DNA from: Mycoplasma sp. CAG:956
Lineage (GTDB): Bacteria; Bacillota_I; Bacilli_A; RF39; UBA660
NCBI GenBank assembly: GCA_000433475.1
Contig: HF993090.1
Location: 1 to 17,998 of the forward strand
DNA: 17,998 bases
Reading direction: 5' to 3'
Below, piece by piece: positions 8,827 through 15,121 of the stretch; within the stretch, counting starts at the first letter, position 1, and each line of letters starts with the position of its first letter. Position numbers and translations under genes: made by a program. The notes beneath the pieces were generated by a model. The model ran no database searches and was not told the origin of the DNA. It worked only from the letters and a program-made list of their open reading frames with translations.

Positions 8827-9444
8827 ATGGATACAATTTTAACAACTATAGGTGGAATATTCTGGGTAATTACTTATATAGAAATAATAAGATGTGGACT
8901 TAGAGATAAAACTTGTAGTATGCCTTTAATTGCTATTGGACTTAATTTTTCTTGGGAGTTAATCTTTTTATTAAATAATGGTTGGGATTCTTCTAGATTG
9001 TTAGTTATAATTAATCTTATTTGGATAATTTTAGATGGTGCAATTGGTTATTTACATTTTAAATATAATAAAAAAGATTTTCCAAAACCTAAGTATTTCT
9101 TTTCTTATAGTGTTTTATTATTAATTACGGGCTTTGTTTTTGAATATGCTTTTCATTTAGAATATGTAAATAAAATACCAGCATCTTCTTGTGCTTCGTT
9201 CTTTCAAAATGCCCTTATGTCAATTTTATTTTTTAAACAACGTTTTTTAGATAATAAGTTAAAGGGACAATCTTTAATTTTAGCTTTTAGTAAAATGTTG
9301 GGAACTTTCTTTATGGTAATAGCTAAGAGTGCTTTTTTACAAATTAATGCTTTTATATTTGCTATTGGGATTATTTGTTATACTTTTGATATTTTATATA
9401 TTTTATGTTTTTTTCCTAAATTTAAGTCTTATTGTAATGAGTAG
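8827..9444 (+). CDS. Seven-helix membrane protein resembling Pyr4/PaxB-type terpene cyclases
   Basis: 205 residues, nearly all membrane: helices about 3-21, 34-50, 57-77, 91-110, 117-136, 148-168 and 172-196. The pattern matches what I know of the integral-membrane terpene cyclases of fungal meroterpenoid and indole-diterpene pathways (Pyr4, PaxB, AtmB). It has an aromatic first helix with W13-x-x-x-Y17, then a CGLRDKTCSMPL loop, and N40-F-S-W43-E44 in helix 2. It also has W66-x-x-L-D70 in helix 3, K156-x-x-G159-T160, and F187-D188-x-x-Y191 in the last helix. In Pyr4, a conserved Glu in helix 2 and an Asp in the last helix are reported as essential; E44 and D188 occupy the equivalent places. 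It starts 8 bases after the upstream stop, with TAGGAG as ribosome site. No isoprenoid gene is nearby, so substrate and even cyclase activity are inference; it could be a non-catalytic relative. Confidence 0.65.
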   Translation: MDTILTTIGGIFWVITYIEIIRCGLRDKTCSMPLIAIGLNFSWELIFLLNNGWDSSRLLVIINLIWIILDGAIGYLHFKYNKKDFPKPKYFFSYSVLLLITGFVFEYAFHLEYVNKIPASSCASFFQNALMSILFFKQRFLDNKLKGQSLILAFSKMLGTFFMVIAKSAFLQINAFIFAIGIICYTFDILYILCFFPKFKSYCNE

Positions 9445-9460
9445 ATAAGACTTTTATTTT
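9424..9460 (+). terminator. Terminator overlapping the stop codon of the cyclase-like gene
   Basis: A perfect 9-bp stem AAGTCTTAT (9424-9432) / ATAAGACTT (9445-9453) closes a 12-base loop and is followed by TTATTTT. The 5' arm and loop are coding: the stop TAG is at 9442-9444. It closes the 5304-9444 transcription unit. Confidence 0.75.
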
Positions 9461-9470
9461 AATTATAATT

Positions 9471-9479
9471 TGATATAAT
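9471..9479 (+). promoter_or_regulatory. Extended -10 promoter of the Cys-rich gene
   Basis: TGaTATAAT lies 18 bases before the ATG, just after the preceding terminator. The -35 region (CTTTTA) is poor, so this reads as an extended -10 promoter with a very short leader. Confidence 0.55.
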
Positions 9480-9497
9480 GGATTAGAAGAGGTATTT

Positions 9498-10052
9498 ATG
9501 GAAACAATTAATTTAAGCTTAAATGATTATAAGAAAATGAAGAAAATAATTAAGAATGATAGAAGCAATTATCAATATACAGTTGATATTTTAGATAAAG
9601 AGTATCCTTATGATACAAAAGAGTTTTGGATGCTTAAGATGGTTAAGGCTCTAAATTATAAGAATTTAAGTGATAGATACAATTATATCTATGATGAAAT
9701 GTGTACTATTTTAGATAATATTAGTCATAAAGTATGTGATTTTAAATGTGATAAATGTTATGGGAATAGAAGTGGTAAATGTTTTGCTACAATTAATGGG
9801 TGCTGCTATTTCCATAAGAAACCTTGTCCTTATTTAATTAAAGGAGTATGTCAACATAGAAGTATTAGTTGTAAGATATTTTTATGTAGTCCGATAGAAA
9901 AGAAATATAAGTTTAAATCGAAGGTTGATACTTATCCTTTATTAAACTATTTCTTTAATAGAAAACAAAAAGACATAATACATTATAGTTATAGACAAAC
10001 TATAGATGAGGTTGTACCAAAGTTAGTAGATTATGCTACCGAATTAAAATGA
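9498..10052 (+). CDS. Cys-rich, probably metal-binding protein of unknown function
   Basis: 184 residues, cytoplasmic (no signal or helix). Residues 1-75 are helical and charged. Residues 80-130 hold ten cysteines at 80, 84, 87, 95, 102, 103, 110, 118, 125 and 130, with His106 and His120; one more Cys is at 69. The spacing C-x3-C-x2-C-x7-C ... CC-x6-C-x7-C-x6-C-x4-C suggests bound Zn or Fe-S clusters, like the CxxxCxxC-type clusters of YkgJ-like proteins, but it is not a match I can name. The last 50 residues are basic and aromatic. ATG at 9498 follows AGAAGAGG. It leads a run of three genes with 25- and 27-base gaps, so it is probably co-transcribed with the coiled-coil and DUF4358-like genes. 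The stop is TGA. Confidence 0.7.
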   Translation: METINLSLNDYKKMKKIIKNDRSNYQYTVDILDKEYPYDTKEFWMLKMVKALNYKNLSDRYNYIYDEMCTILDNISHKVCDFKCDKCYGNRSGKCFATINGCCYFHKKPCPYLIKGVCQHRSISCKIFLCSPIEKKYKFKSKVDTYPLLNYFFNRKQKDIIHYSYRQTIDEVVPKLVDYATELK

Positions 10053-10077
10053 TTAAAAGATACGAAGGAGTTACTAA

Positions 10078-11295
10078 ATGAATGATGATAGAATTAGTAA
10101 ACATATAGAGTTTAAGGATAGTCTTAAGGCTTATAAAGAATATTTAAGTAAATTAAATATGGAGGCTAAAAAGAAATTAGATAATCTTAATAATAAAGAT
10201 TTAAACTTGAGGGAAAAAATACTAGGAATATTAGATAAAAGAGATTTAAAGAAAAAAATTAAGAAAAGAGAAGAAAAACTAGAGATAATTGGGGAGATTA
10301 TTAATTTAGATAGTAAGGCTCATTTAAGTGGGGATGTGATATACAGTCAAAATGAAGCTGTTATTGCGGCTTTGAATGCCTTACCAGTTTTAGATGAAAT
10401 GGCCGAAAAAAAGATTAGTGCATCTTTCGTTAATGAAGAAAGTAAAATTTTTGATGCTGAAAAAGCATCTATCGAAGAGGCTAGGAAAAGGGAAAGAGAA
10501 TTATTATCTAGTATTACTCCTAGTTCTGGTTTTGTTAAAGTTGGGGATAATGAATATAAAAAATTGGCAGATTTATTTGGCGAATCTTTAGGAGATTTAT
10601 CCGTATTTGATTTAAAAATTAATGCTAATCATCAAAATGTGGATGCTAAATTAGCTGAAAGTTTAATTGCTAAGGAAATATCTTTACTTAATGATTATAA
10701 AAAATATGTTTTGGAAGGCAAAATGGCTGAGTTAGAAAGTTTACCTGTAAAAACAGTTGATAGAGTAAAAGATATCCTAACTTTGCATGCTAAAAATAAG
10801 TTTTGCTTAGATAAATTAAAAGAATTACTTGGTATTATGCCAAAGAAAAATACCGAAACTTGTAAATTAATTACGGAAAATATTAATTATTATCAAGAAA
10901 AAGTGGACCGCGTTTTAAATACCATAAATATTGATTTTAATAATTTAGCGGCTATTATTGAGAAAATCGAGGCTGAAGAACGAAGAAAAAGGGAAGAAGA
11001 AAGAAAAAATCATAAAAATTATTCGTTAGCTGAACAAGAAGAAGCGGCTAAAAAACTGGCTATCTTAAGTTTTTCGAAGATTGATTGTATAAATAAAGGC
11101 GAAGATACTTCGGCAGTAGATGAAGAAATTACCGAATTATTAGAAAGTGATATAGGTAAATCTTTGGATGCTATTAAAATTTATGAGGCCCGAAGAGCGG
11201 GGGCAGAAAGGTATGCCTTCCTTAAAAAAATACCTTTTGATGAAGAAGTCTTTAGGGTTAGTTTAGAAACTAAAACTGTTAAAAAGATGAAATAA
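10078..11295 (+). CDS. Coiled-coil cytoplasmic protein of unknown function
   Basis: 405 residues, rich in Lys, Glu, Leu and Ala and with no membrane helix. Long amphipathic helices are visible at about 1-90, a short ordered block at about 140-185 (SGFVKVGDNEYKKLADLFG), and heptad-like helices at about 185-330. One of these is the strongly charged EAEERRKREEERK stretch. No motif of an enzyme family is recognised. It could be a structural or scaffold protein (shape only, not homology). The ribosome site GAAGGAG precedes the ATG by 8 bases, and the gene follows the Cys-rich gene by 25 bases, probably in the same transcript. Confidence 0.65.
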   Translation: MNDDRISKHIEFKDSLKAYKEYLSKLNMEAKKKLDNLNNKDLNLREKILGILDKRDLKKKIKKREEKLEIIGEIINLDSKAHLSGDVIYSQNEAVIAALNALPVLDEMAEKKISASFVNEESKIFDAEKASIEEARKRERELLSSITPSSGFVKVGDNEYKKLADLFGESLGDLSVFDLKINANHQNVDAKLAESLIAKEISLLNDYKKYVLEGKMAELESLPVKTVDRVKDILTLHAKNKFCLDKLKELLGIMPKKNTETCKLITENINYYQEKVDRVLNTINIDFNNLAAIIEKIEAEERRKREEERKNHKNYSLAEQEEAAKKLAILSFSKIDCINKGEDTSAVDEEITELLESDIGKSLDAIKIYEARRAGAERYAFLKKIPFDEEVFRVSLETKTVKKMK

Positions 11296-11322
11296 AAATA
11301 AATAAAAGAAAGAGGAAAAATT

Positions 11323-11922
11323 ATGAAAAAGATGGAAAGTAAGAAAAATATTATTATAGGATGCCTGATTGGAGGCTTAGTTGTTTTAGCGGGAGTTATA
11401 TTTGCAATTACTAGTAATAAAGAAAGTAAAACTAACGAAACTCTCCAAACTACAGGGGATATTAAAAAAATGCTAAAAACTATTTATAAAAATTTAGCTA
11501 ATGAATTACCAGAACTTACTACGGAAGAAATAAATTTAAAAGAAAGTGAACTAGTGGAATCTTTAACCGGTTTAAAAAGTACAGATGATATTAATACCTT
11601 GGTAGTATCTGAACCAGTAATGGGTTCCCAAGCCCTAGAAGTTGCTGTAATTAAAACGAAAGAAAAAACCGATATTACTAGTATGATGCAAAATATTAAA
11701 GATAATGTTGATATGAGTAGATGGATCTGTGTTTCGGCGGAAAAACTTTACATTGTAAATAGTGGTGATGTTATATTTATGGTTATGGCTGATAGTGATT
11801 GGGCTAAGAGTATTTATGATGAATTTGTAAAATATATGGATAATAAAGTTGGAGAAACTCTAGAAAAGGGTGAGACTTTAGAAGAATTGCCTGATGAATA
11901 TAATGGAGCAGTAGCAGAATAG
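11323..11922 (+). CDS. Membrane-anchored DUF4358-like protein
   Basis: 199 residues: a short Lys-rich N-terminus, one membrane helix (about 11-30), then an exported domain. The central block SQALEVAVIKTKEKTDITSM... and the later LYIVNSGDVIFMVMAD strand match the DUF4358 pattern (E-x-A/V-V-I-K, then a turn and the hydrophobic end strand followed by a short helix). DUF4358 proteins of Bacillota often lie beside MBOAT/DHHW acetylation genes, which is the arrangement here; this is from memory. IIIGC near the start resembles a lipobox, but there is no room for the preceding hydrophobic stretch, so I read it as a plain anchor. The stop codon is the first part of a terminator. Probable role: accessory to cell-envelope polysaccharide modification. 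Confidence 0.7.
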   Translation: MKKMESKKNIIIGCLIGGLVVLAGVIFAITSNKESKTNETLQTTGDIKKMLKTIYKNLANELPELTTEEINLKESELVESLTGLKSTDDINTLVVSEPVMGSQALEVAVIKTKEKTDITSMMQNIKDNVDMSRWICVSAEKLYIVNSGDVIFMVMADSDWAKSIYDEFVKYMDNKVGETLEKGETLEELPDEYNGAVAE

Positions 11923-11946
11923 GCTTTCTTAAGGAAGGCCTTTTTT
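11922..11946 (+). terminator. Terminator between the DUF4358-like and MBOAT genes
   Basis: GGCTTTC (11922-11928) pairs with GAAGGCC (11934-11940) (7 bp, one G-T), loop TTAAG, followed by six T's. The hairpin begins at the last base of the stop codon. It lies 20 bases before the next start with no promoter seen in between, so it may be partly leaky. Confidence 0.8.
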
Positions 11947-11966
11947 CTAAATAAGAAGGTGATATT

Positions 11967-13358
11967 ATGTTATTTACAAGTATTAGTTTTTTATATTATT
12001 TTTTACCAATAGTATTATTAGGATATTTTATAGTACCCAATAAAATAAAGAATTATTGGTTATTAATTAGTTCATTAATATTTTATTTATATGGTGATAG
12101 TAAATATTTATTATTAATGATTAGTGAAATATTTATTTGTTATATTGGGGGCTTAGTATTAGAAAAACATAAGAATAAGTATTTATTAGCATTATTTTTA
12201 ATTATTCATTTAGGATTATTAGGTTATTTTAAATATATTGACTTTTTAATTAGGAGTATTAATAATATATTTAATAGTAATCTTAAGTTATTAAATGTAT
12301 TATTACCTATCGGGATATCTTTTTATACTTTTCAAATAATTAGTTATTTAATTGATGTTTATCGGGGAAAAATAAAAGCCCAAGATAACTTTTTTAACTT
12401 AGCCACTTATGTTTCTTTATTTCCCCAGTTAATTGCTGGTCCTATCGTAAGATATGAAGATATTAATGATAATTTAATAAAGAAAGATATTAGCTTAGAA
12501 AATGTTGCCGTGGGTATTAAAAGATTTACCATTGGTTTAGGAAAAAAAGTTTTAATTGCTAATGTCTTAGGAAGTTTTTGTACTAGTTATTTAAATAGTC
12601 CCGATAAAAGTGTAGTCTTTAGTTTCTTTTATATGCTTTGTTATACCATGCAAGTATTCTTTGATTTTGCTGGTTATAGTGATATGGCCATTGGTTTAGG
12701 AAAAATATTAGGCTTTAATTTCTTAGAAAACTTTAATTATCCCTTTATTTCCAAAAGTATTACCGAATTTTGGCAAAGATGGCATATTAGTCTTGGTTCT
12801 TGGTTTCGAGATTATGTTTATATTCCTTTAGGAGGTAGTAGAGTAAACAAATACAAATTAATAAGAAATATTTTAGTTGTTTGGGCTTTAACTGGCCTAT
12901 GGCATGGAGCTGCTTGGAATTTCATAATTTGGGGACTTTATTTTGGCATTATTTTATTAATTGAAAAACTAGTTTTAAAAAAATATTTAGATAAGATGCC
13001 TAATATTTTAAAACATCTTTATGTTTTATTAATTGTAGGTTTAAGTTTTGTTATTTTTGGGGCCGATAATATGACTAGAGCATTTGATATTCTAAAGAAT
13101 ATAGTGGGCTTAAATGGTTTACCATTTTATAATAAGATAACTGGCTATTATTTAAGAAACTATATAATAATTATTATATTAGGTATTTTATTTAGTACCC
13201 CAATTATAAAAAATATTATAGAAAGATTAAAAAAGAAAGATAGTATTAAAAAAATTATTAATTTAGGAGAAATAGTCTTAATATTAATTATTTTCTTATT
13301 AGTGACATCTAGTTTAATTGATAATTCTTATAATCCTTTTCTTTATTTTCGCTTTTGA
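11967..13358 (+). CDS. MBOAT-family O-acyltransferase (AlgI-like)
   Basis: 463 residues, polytopic (about 10-12 hydrophobic helices). The diagnostic blocks are FWQRWHISLGSWFRDYVYIP with His273 and LTGLWHGAAWNF with the catalytic His313. An earlier PIGISFYTFQ block and LAGPIVRY complete the AlgI signature. Length is as expected for the bacterial AlgI/DltB/PatB group. These proteins pass an acyl group across the membrane to a surface polysaccharide or other acceptor, with a periplasmic or extracellular partner, which is probably the adjacent DHHW protein. ATG is preceded by AAGGTGAT. A terminator lies just upstream and the downstream gene starts 8 bases after the stop, so the two genes are co-translated. 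The acceptor is unknown. DltB is excluded as the best fit because no DltA/C/D genes are present. Confidence 0.9.
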   Translation: MLFTSISFLYYFLPIVLLGYFIVPNKIKNYWLLISSLIFYLYGDSKYLLLMISEIFICYIGGLVLEKHKNKYLLALFLIIHLGLLGYFKYIDFLIRSINNIFNSNLKLLNVLLPIGISFYTFQIISYLIDVYRGKIKAQDNFFNLATYVSLFPQLIAGPIVRYEDINDNLIKKDISLENVAVGIKRFTIGLGKKVLIANVLGSFCTSYLNSPDKSVVFSFFYMLCYTMQVFFDFAGYSDMAIGLGKILGFNFLENFNYPFISKSITEFWQRWHISLGSWFRDYVYIPLGGSRVNKYKLIRNILVVWALTGLWHGAAWNFIIWGLYFGIILLIEKLVLKKYLDKMPNILKHLYVLLIVGLSFVIFGADNMTRAFDILKNIVGLNGLPFYNKITGYYLRNYIIIIILGILFSTPIIKNIIERLKKKDSIKKIINLGEIVLILIIFLLVTSSLIDNSYNPFLYFRF

Positions 13359-13360
13359 GG
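13357..13360 (+). promoter_or_regulatory. Ribosome binding site deciding the DHHW start
   Basis: GAGG, overlapping the stop TGA of the MBOAT gene, lies 6 bases before ATG 13367. An in-frame TTG at 13355 exists but has no ribosome site of its own and would add only four residues. Confidence 0.6.
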
Positions 13361-13366
13361 TTAATT

Positions 13367-14440
13367 ATGCAAGATAATTTAAAAAACAAAGTAGTAGTTA
13401 TTTTATTTGGACTTATTATTTATGGTTTCTTTTTTCTAAATTTAGTAACACCCGATAAGAAATCATCAGTTTCCGAAAGAAGAAAATTAGAACAATTTCC
13501 CAAAGTATCTTTAAAGGCAATTGTTAGTGGGGATTTCTTTAAAAAATTTGATAGTTATAGTATGGATCAATTTTATCAAAGAGAGAAGTTTAGAAAATTA
13601 AAGATTAAAACGGATATGTTAGTGTTAGGTAATTATAATAATATGCAAATAGATAAAGATTATATTTATGAAGCTTTATATCCTCTTAATGAAAACTCTG
13701 TTAATAATTTAGTTAGTAAAATTAATAATATAATAGATTCATATCTTGATGATACTAATAAAGTATATTATTCTTTAATTCCTGATAAAGGGTATTATAT
13801 TAATAATTCTTTAAAACTAGATTATACTAAGTTAGTTTCTTTATATAAGAGTGTTAAAGGTAATTATATAGATTTATTTAATATATTAAGTTTAGATGAT
13901 TATTATAAAAGTGATACCCATTGGAAAGAAGAAAATCTATTAAAAGTAGCAAAAGAACTAGCCAGGAAAATGGATTTTACTGTTGATGATAATATTAGTT
14001 TTAAAGATGTAGTAGGTTTTAATGGGGTATATGGTAGTAGATTAGTGTTAGATAAAGATTTAGATAAGATTGTTGTAGCAGAAAATGCTTTTATAAATAA
14101 TGCTGTAGTTTATGATTTAACTAGTAATAAAAAAATAGATGTTTATAATTATGATAAAATTAATTCTTTAGATAAATATGATATATATTTAAATGGTGCT
14201 AGTGGGTTATTAAAGATAGATAATTTATTAGAAAATAATGGGAAAAGACTTATTATATTTAGAGATTCTTATACTAGTAGTTTAGCACCTTTATTAATTA
14301 GTGGTTATAAAGAAATTATTTTAGTAGATACTAGGTATATTTCGCCTAAGATTTTAAATAATTATATTAATTTTAAAGATGCGGATATATTATTTTTATA
14401 TGGAGCAATTATGGCTAATAATAGTTATACGATAAGATAA
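13367..14440 (+). CDS. DHHW / AlgJ-AlgX-like SGNH-type acetylation partner
   Basis: 357 residues from ATG 13367: a short basic N-terminus, one membrane helix (about 7-26), and an outside domain. The signature is SDTHW (182-186, Asp183 and His185), the counterpart of the D-x-H-W block that names the DHHW family, and RDSYTSS (299-305) with the likely nucleophile Ser301. This is followed by I-L-V-D-T-R-Y-I, which closes the fold. In alginate and wall acetylation such proteins work with an AlgI-like MBOAT to transfer acetyl to polysaccharide. The gene follows its MBOAT partner by 8 bases. Activity is inferred from family and pairing; the substrate is not known. Confidence 0.85.
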   Translation: MQDNLKNKVVVILFGLIIYGFFFLNLVTPDKKSSVSERRKLEQFPKVSLKAIVSGDFFKKFDSYSMDQFYQREKFRKLKIKTDMLVLGNYNNMQIDKDYIYEALYPLNENSVNNLVSKINNIIDSYLDDTNKVYYSLIPDKGYYINNSLKLDYTKLVSLYKSVKGNYIDLFNILSLDDYYKSDTHWKEENLLKVAKELARKMDFTVDDNISFKDVVGFNGVYGSRLVLDKDLDKIVVAENAFINNAVVYDLTSNKKIDVYNYDKINSLDKYDIYLNGASGLLKIDNLLENNGKRLIIFRDSYTSSLAPLLISGYKEIILVDTRYISPKILNNYINFKDADILFLYGAIMANNSYTIR

Positions 14441-14454
14441 ATGTAGTAGTTATT

Positions 14455-14463
14455 TGTTATATT
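14455..14463 (+). promoter_or_regulatory. Extended -10 promoter of the collagen-like gene
   Basis: TGtTATATT lies 30 bases before the ATG. The -35 region is poor. The following ribosome site AGGAGGTAA is the strongest in the window, suggesting high expression. Confidence 0.45.
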
Positions 14464-14493
14464 AATTCATAAAATACTTTAGGAGGTAATTTT

Positions 14494-15093
14494 ATGAATA
14501 AGGGAGTAGTAAGTGGTTGTTGTCTAGATGTCGATAGATTACTTGCTTTAGCAAGAACTACTGGTCCCACGGGACCAACGGGTCCTAGTGGAGGACCTAC
14601 AGGTCCAATAGGCCCAACTGGACCTCAAGGTATACAAGGACCAACCGGACCAACTGGTCCAACAGGTCCACAAGGAGTAGCAGGACCTCAAGGAATTCAA
14701 GGTATACAAGGACCGACTGGCCCAACGGGTCCACAAGGTGAAGCCGGAACTCAAGGTATTCAAGGACCGACTGGTCCAACGGGACCACAAGGTGAAGCCG
14801 GAACTCAAGGTATTCAAGGTATTCAAGGACCGACTGGTCCAACAGGTCCGCAAGGAGAAGCTGGAACCCAAGGTATTCAAGGTATACAAGGACCAACTGG
14901 TCCAACGGGACCACAAGGTGAAGCTGGAGCCCAAGGTGCCGCAGGCGAAACTCCAACCTTATCAATTGGAACTGTATCTAGTGGAGAAAGTGCCTCAGCA
15001 ACTATTACTGGTGCCGCACCAAATTATGTTTTAAATTTAGTATTACCAATTGGACCAACGGGTCCTACTGGTCCAACTGGAGCCACGGGATAG
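14494..15093 (+). CDS. Collagen-like Gly-X-Y repeat protein (BclA-like body)
   Basis: 199 residues. A 22-residue N-terminal segment with the CC pair (Cys9-Cys10) leads into a Gly-X-Y body from Gly24 to about residue 153, dominated by GPT, GPQ, GIQ and GEA triplets. The body has one break of phase at Gly33-Gly34 (G-P-S-G-G-P-T). A non-collagen segment (about 152-186) of the type TPTLSIGTV...ITGAAPNYVLN...LP then ends in a short second collagen run (187-199). The family (BclA, clostridial collagen-like proteins) forms triple helices displayed on cell or spore surfaces; the usual C-terminal globular domain is missing here. There is no Sec signal peptide, LPXTG or lipobox, so how it would reach the surface is not visible. 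The Cys pair could anchor or trimerise it. Bases here are richer in G+C than those of the flanking genes. Confidence 0.85.
   Translation: MNKGVVSGCCLDVDRLLALARTTGPTGPTGPSGGPTGPIGPTGPQGIQGPTGPTGPTGPQGVAGPQGIQGIQGPTGPTGPQGEAGTQGIQGPTGPTGPQGEAGTQGIQGIQGPTGPTGPQGEAGTQGIQGIQGPTGPTGPQGEAGAQGAAGETPTLSIGTVSSGESASATITGAAPNYVLNLVLPIGPTGPTGPTGATG
14707..14940 (+). repeat. Tandem repeat, four units of 54 or 63 bases in the collagen-like gene
   Basis: Units begin with CAAGGACC at 14707 (54 bases), 14761 (63), 14824 (63) and 14887 (54). Each encodes QGPTGPTGPQGEAG-x-QG, with a 9-base Q-G-I insertion in the 63-base units. Units are nearly identical, differing mostly at silent third positions. The array is in frame and prone to expand or shrink, so length variation between strains is expected. 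Confidence 0.85.
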
Positions 15094-15121
15094 AAAAAAA
15101 GCATCACTTGGATGCTTTTTT
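15094..15121. terminator. Bidirectional terminator shared by convergent genes
   Basis: A perfect stem AAAAAAGCATC / GATGCTTTTTT with loop ACTTG has A-runs and T-runs on both sides. It ends the collagen-like gene on the plus strand and the phosphoesterase gene on the minus strand, and overlaps the latter's stop codon (15120-15122). Confidence 0.9.

Noticed and set aside
10394..10591. Small plus-strand frame inside the coiled-coil gene
   Set aside because: It is a shifted reading within a well-supported longer gene, without its own ribosome site.
11323..11922. Lipoprotein signal (IIIGC) in the DUF4358-like protein
   Set aside because: The hydrophobic part before Cys14 is only about three residues and the helix follows the Cys, so a normal lipobox is unlikely.
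13355..13366. TTG at 13355 as the DHHW start
   Set aside because: It would lie across the MBOAT stop with no ribosome site. ATG 13367 has GAGG at good spacing, so it is preferred.
14707..14940. Tandem repeat as a CRISPR array
   Set aside because: Units are contiguous, without unique spacers, in frame, and encode collagen triplets.
14548..14965. Two long antisense open frames (about 120-130 codons) opposite the collagen-like gene
   Set aside because: They are by-products of the Gly-X-Y repeat: both consist of low-complexity S/T/L/W-rich repeats, have no ribosome site and overlap a well-supported gene.
14738..15034. Plus-strand 98-codon frame inside the collagen-like gene
   Set aside because: It is the shifted reading of the same repeat, with Lys/Val/Gln-rich repeats and no start context.
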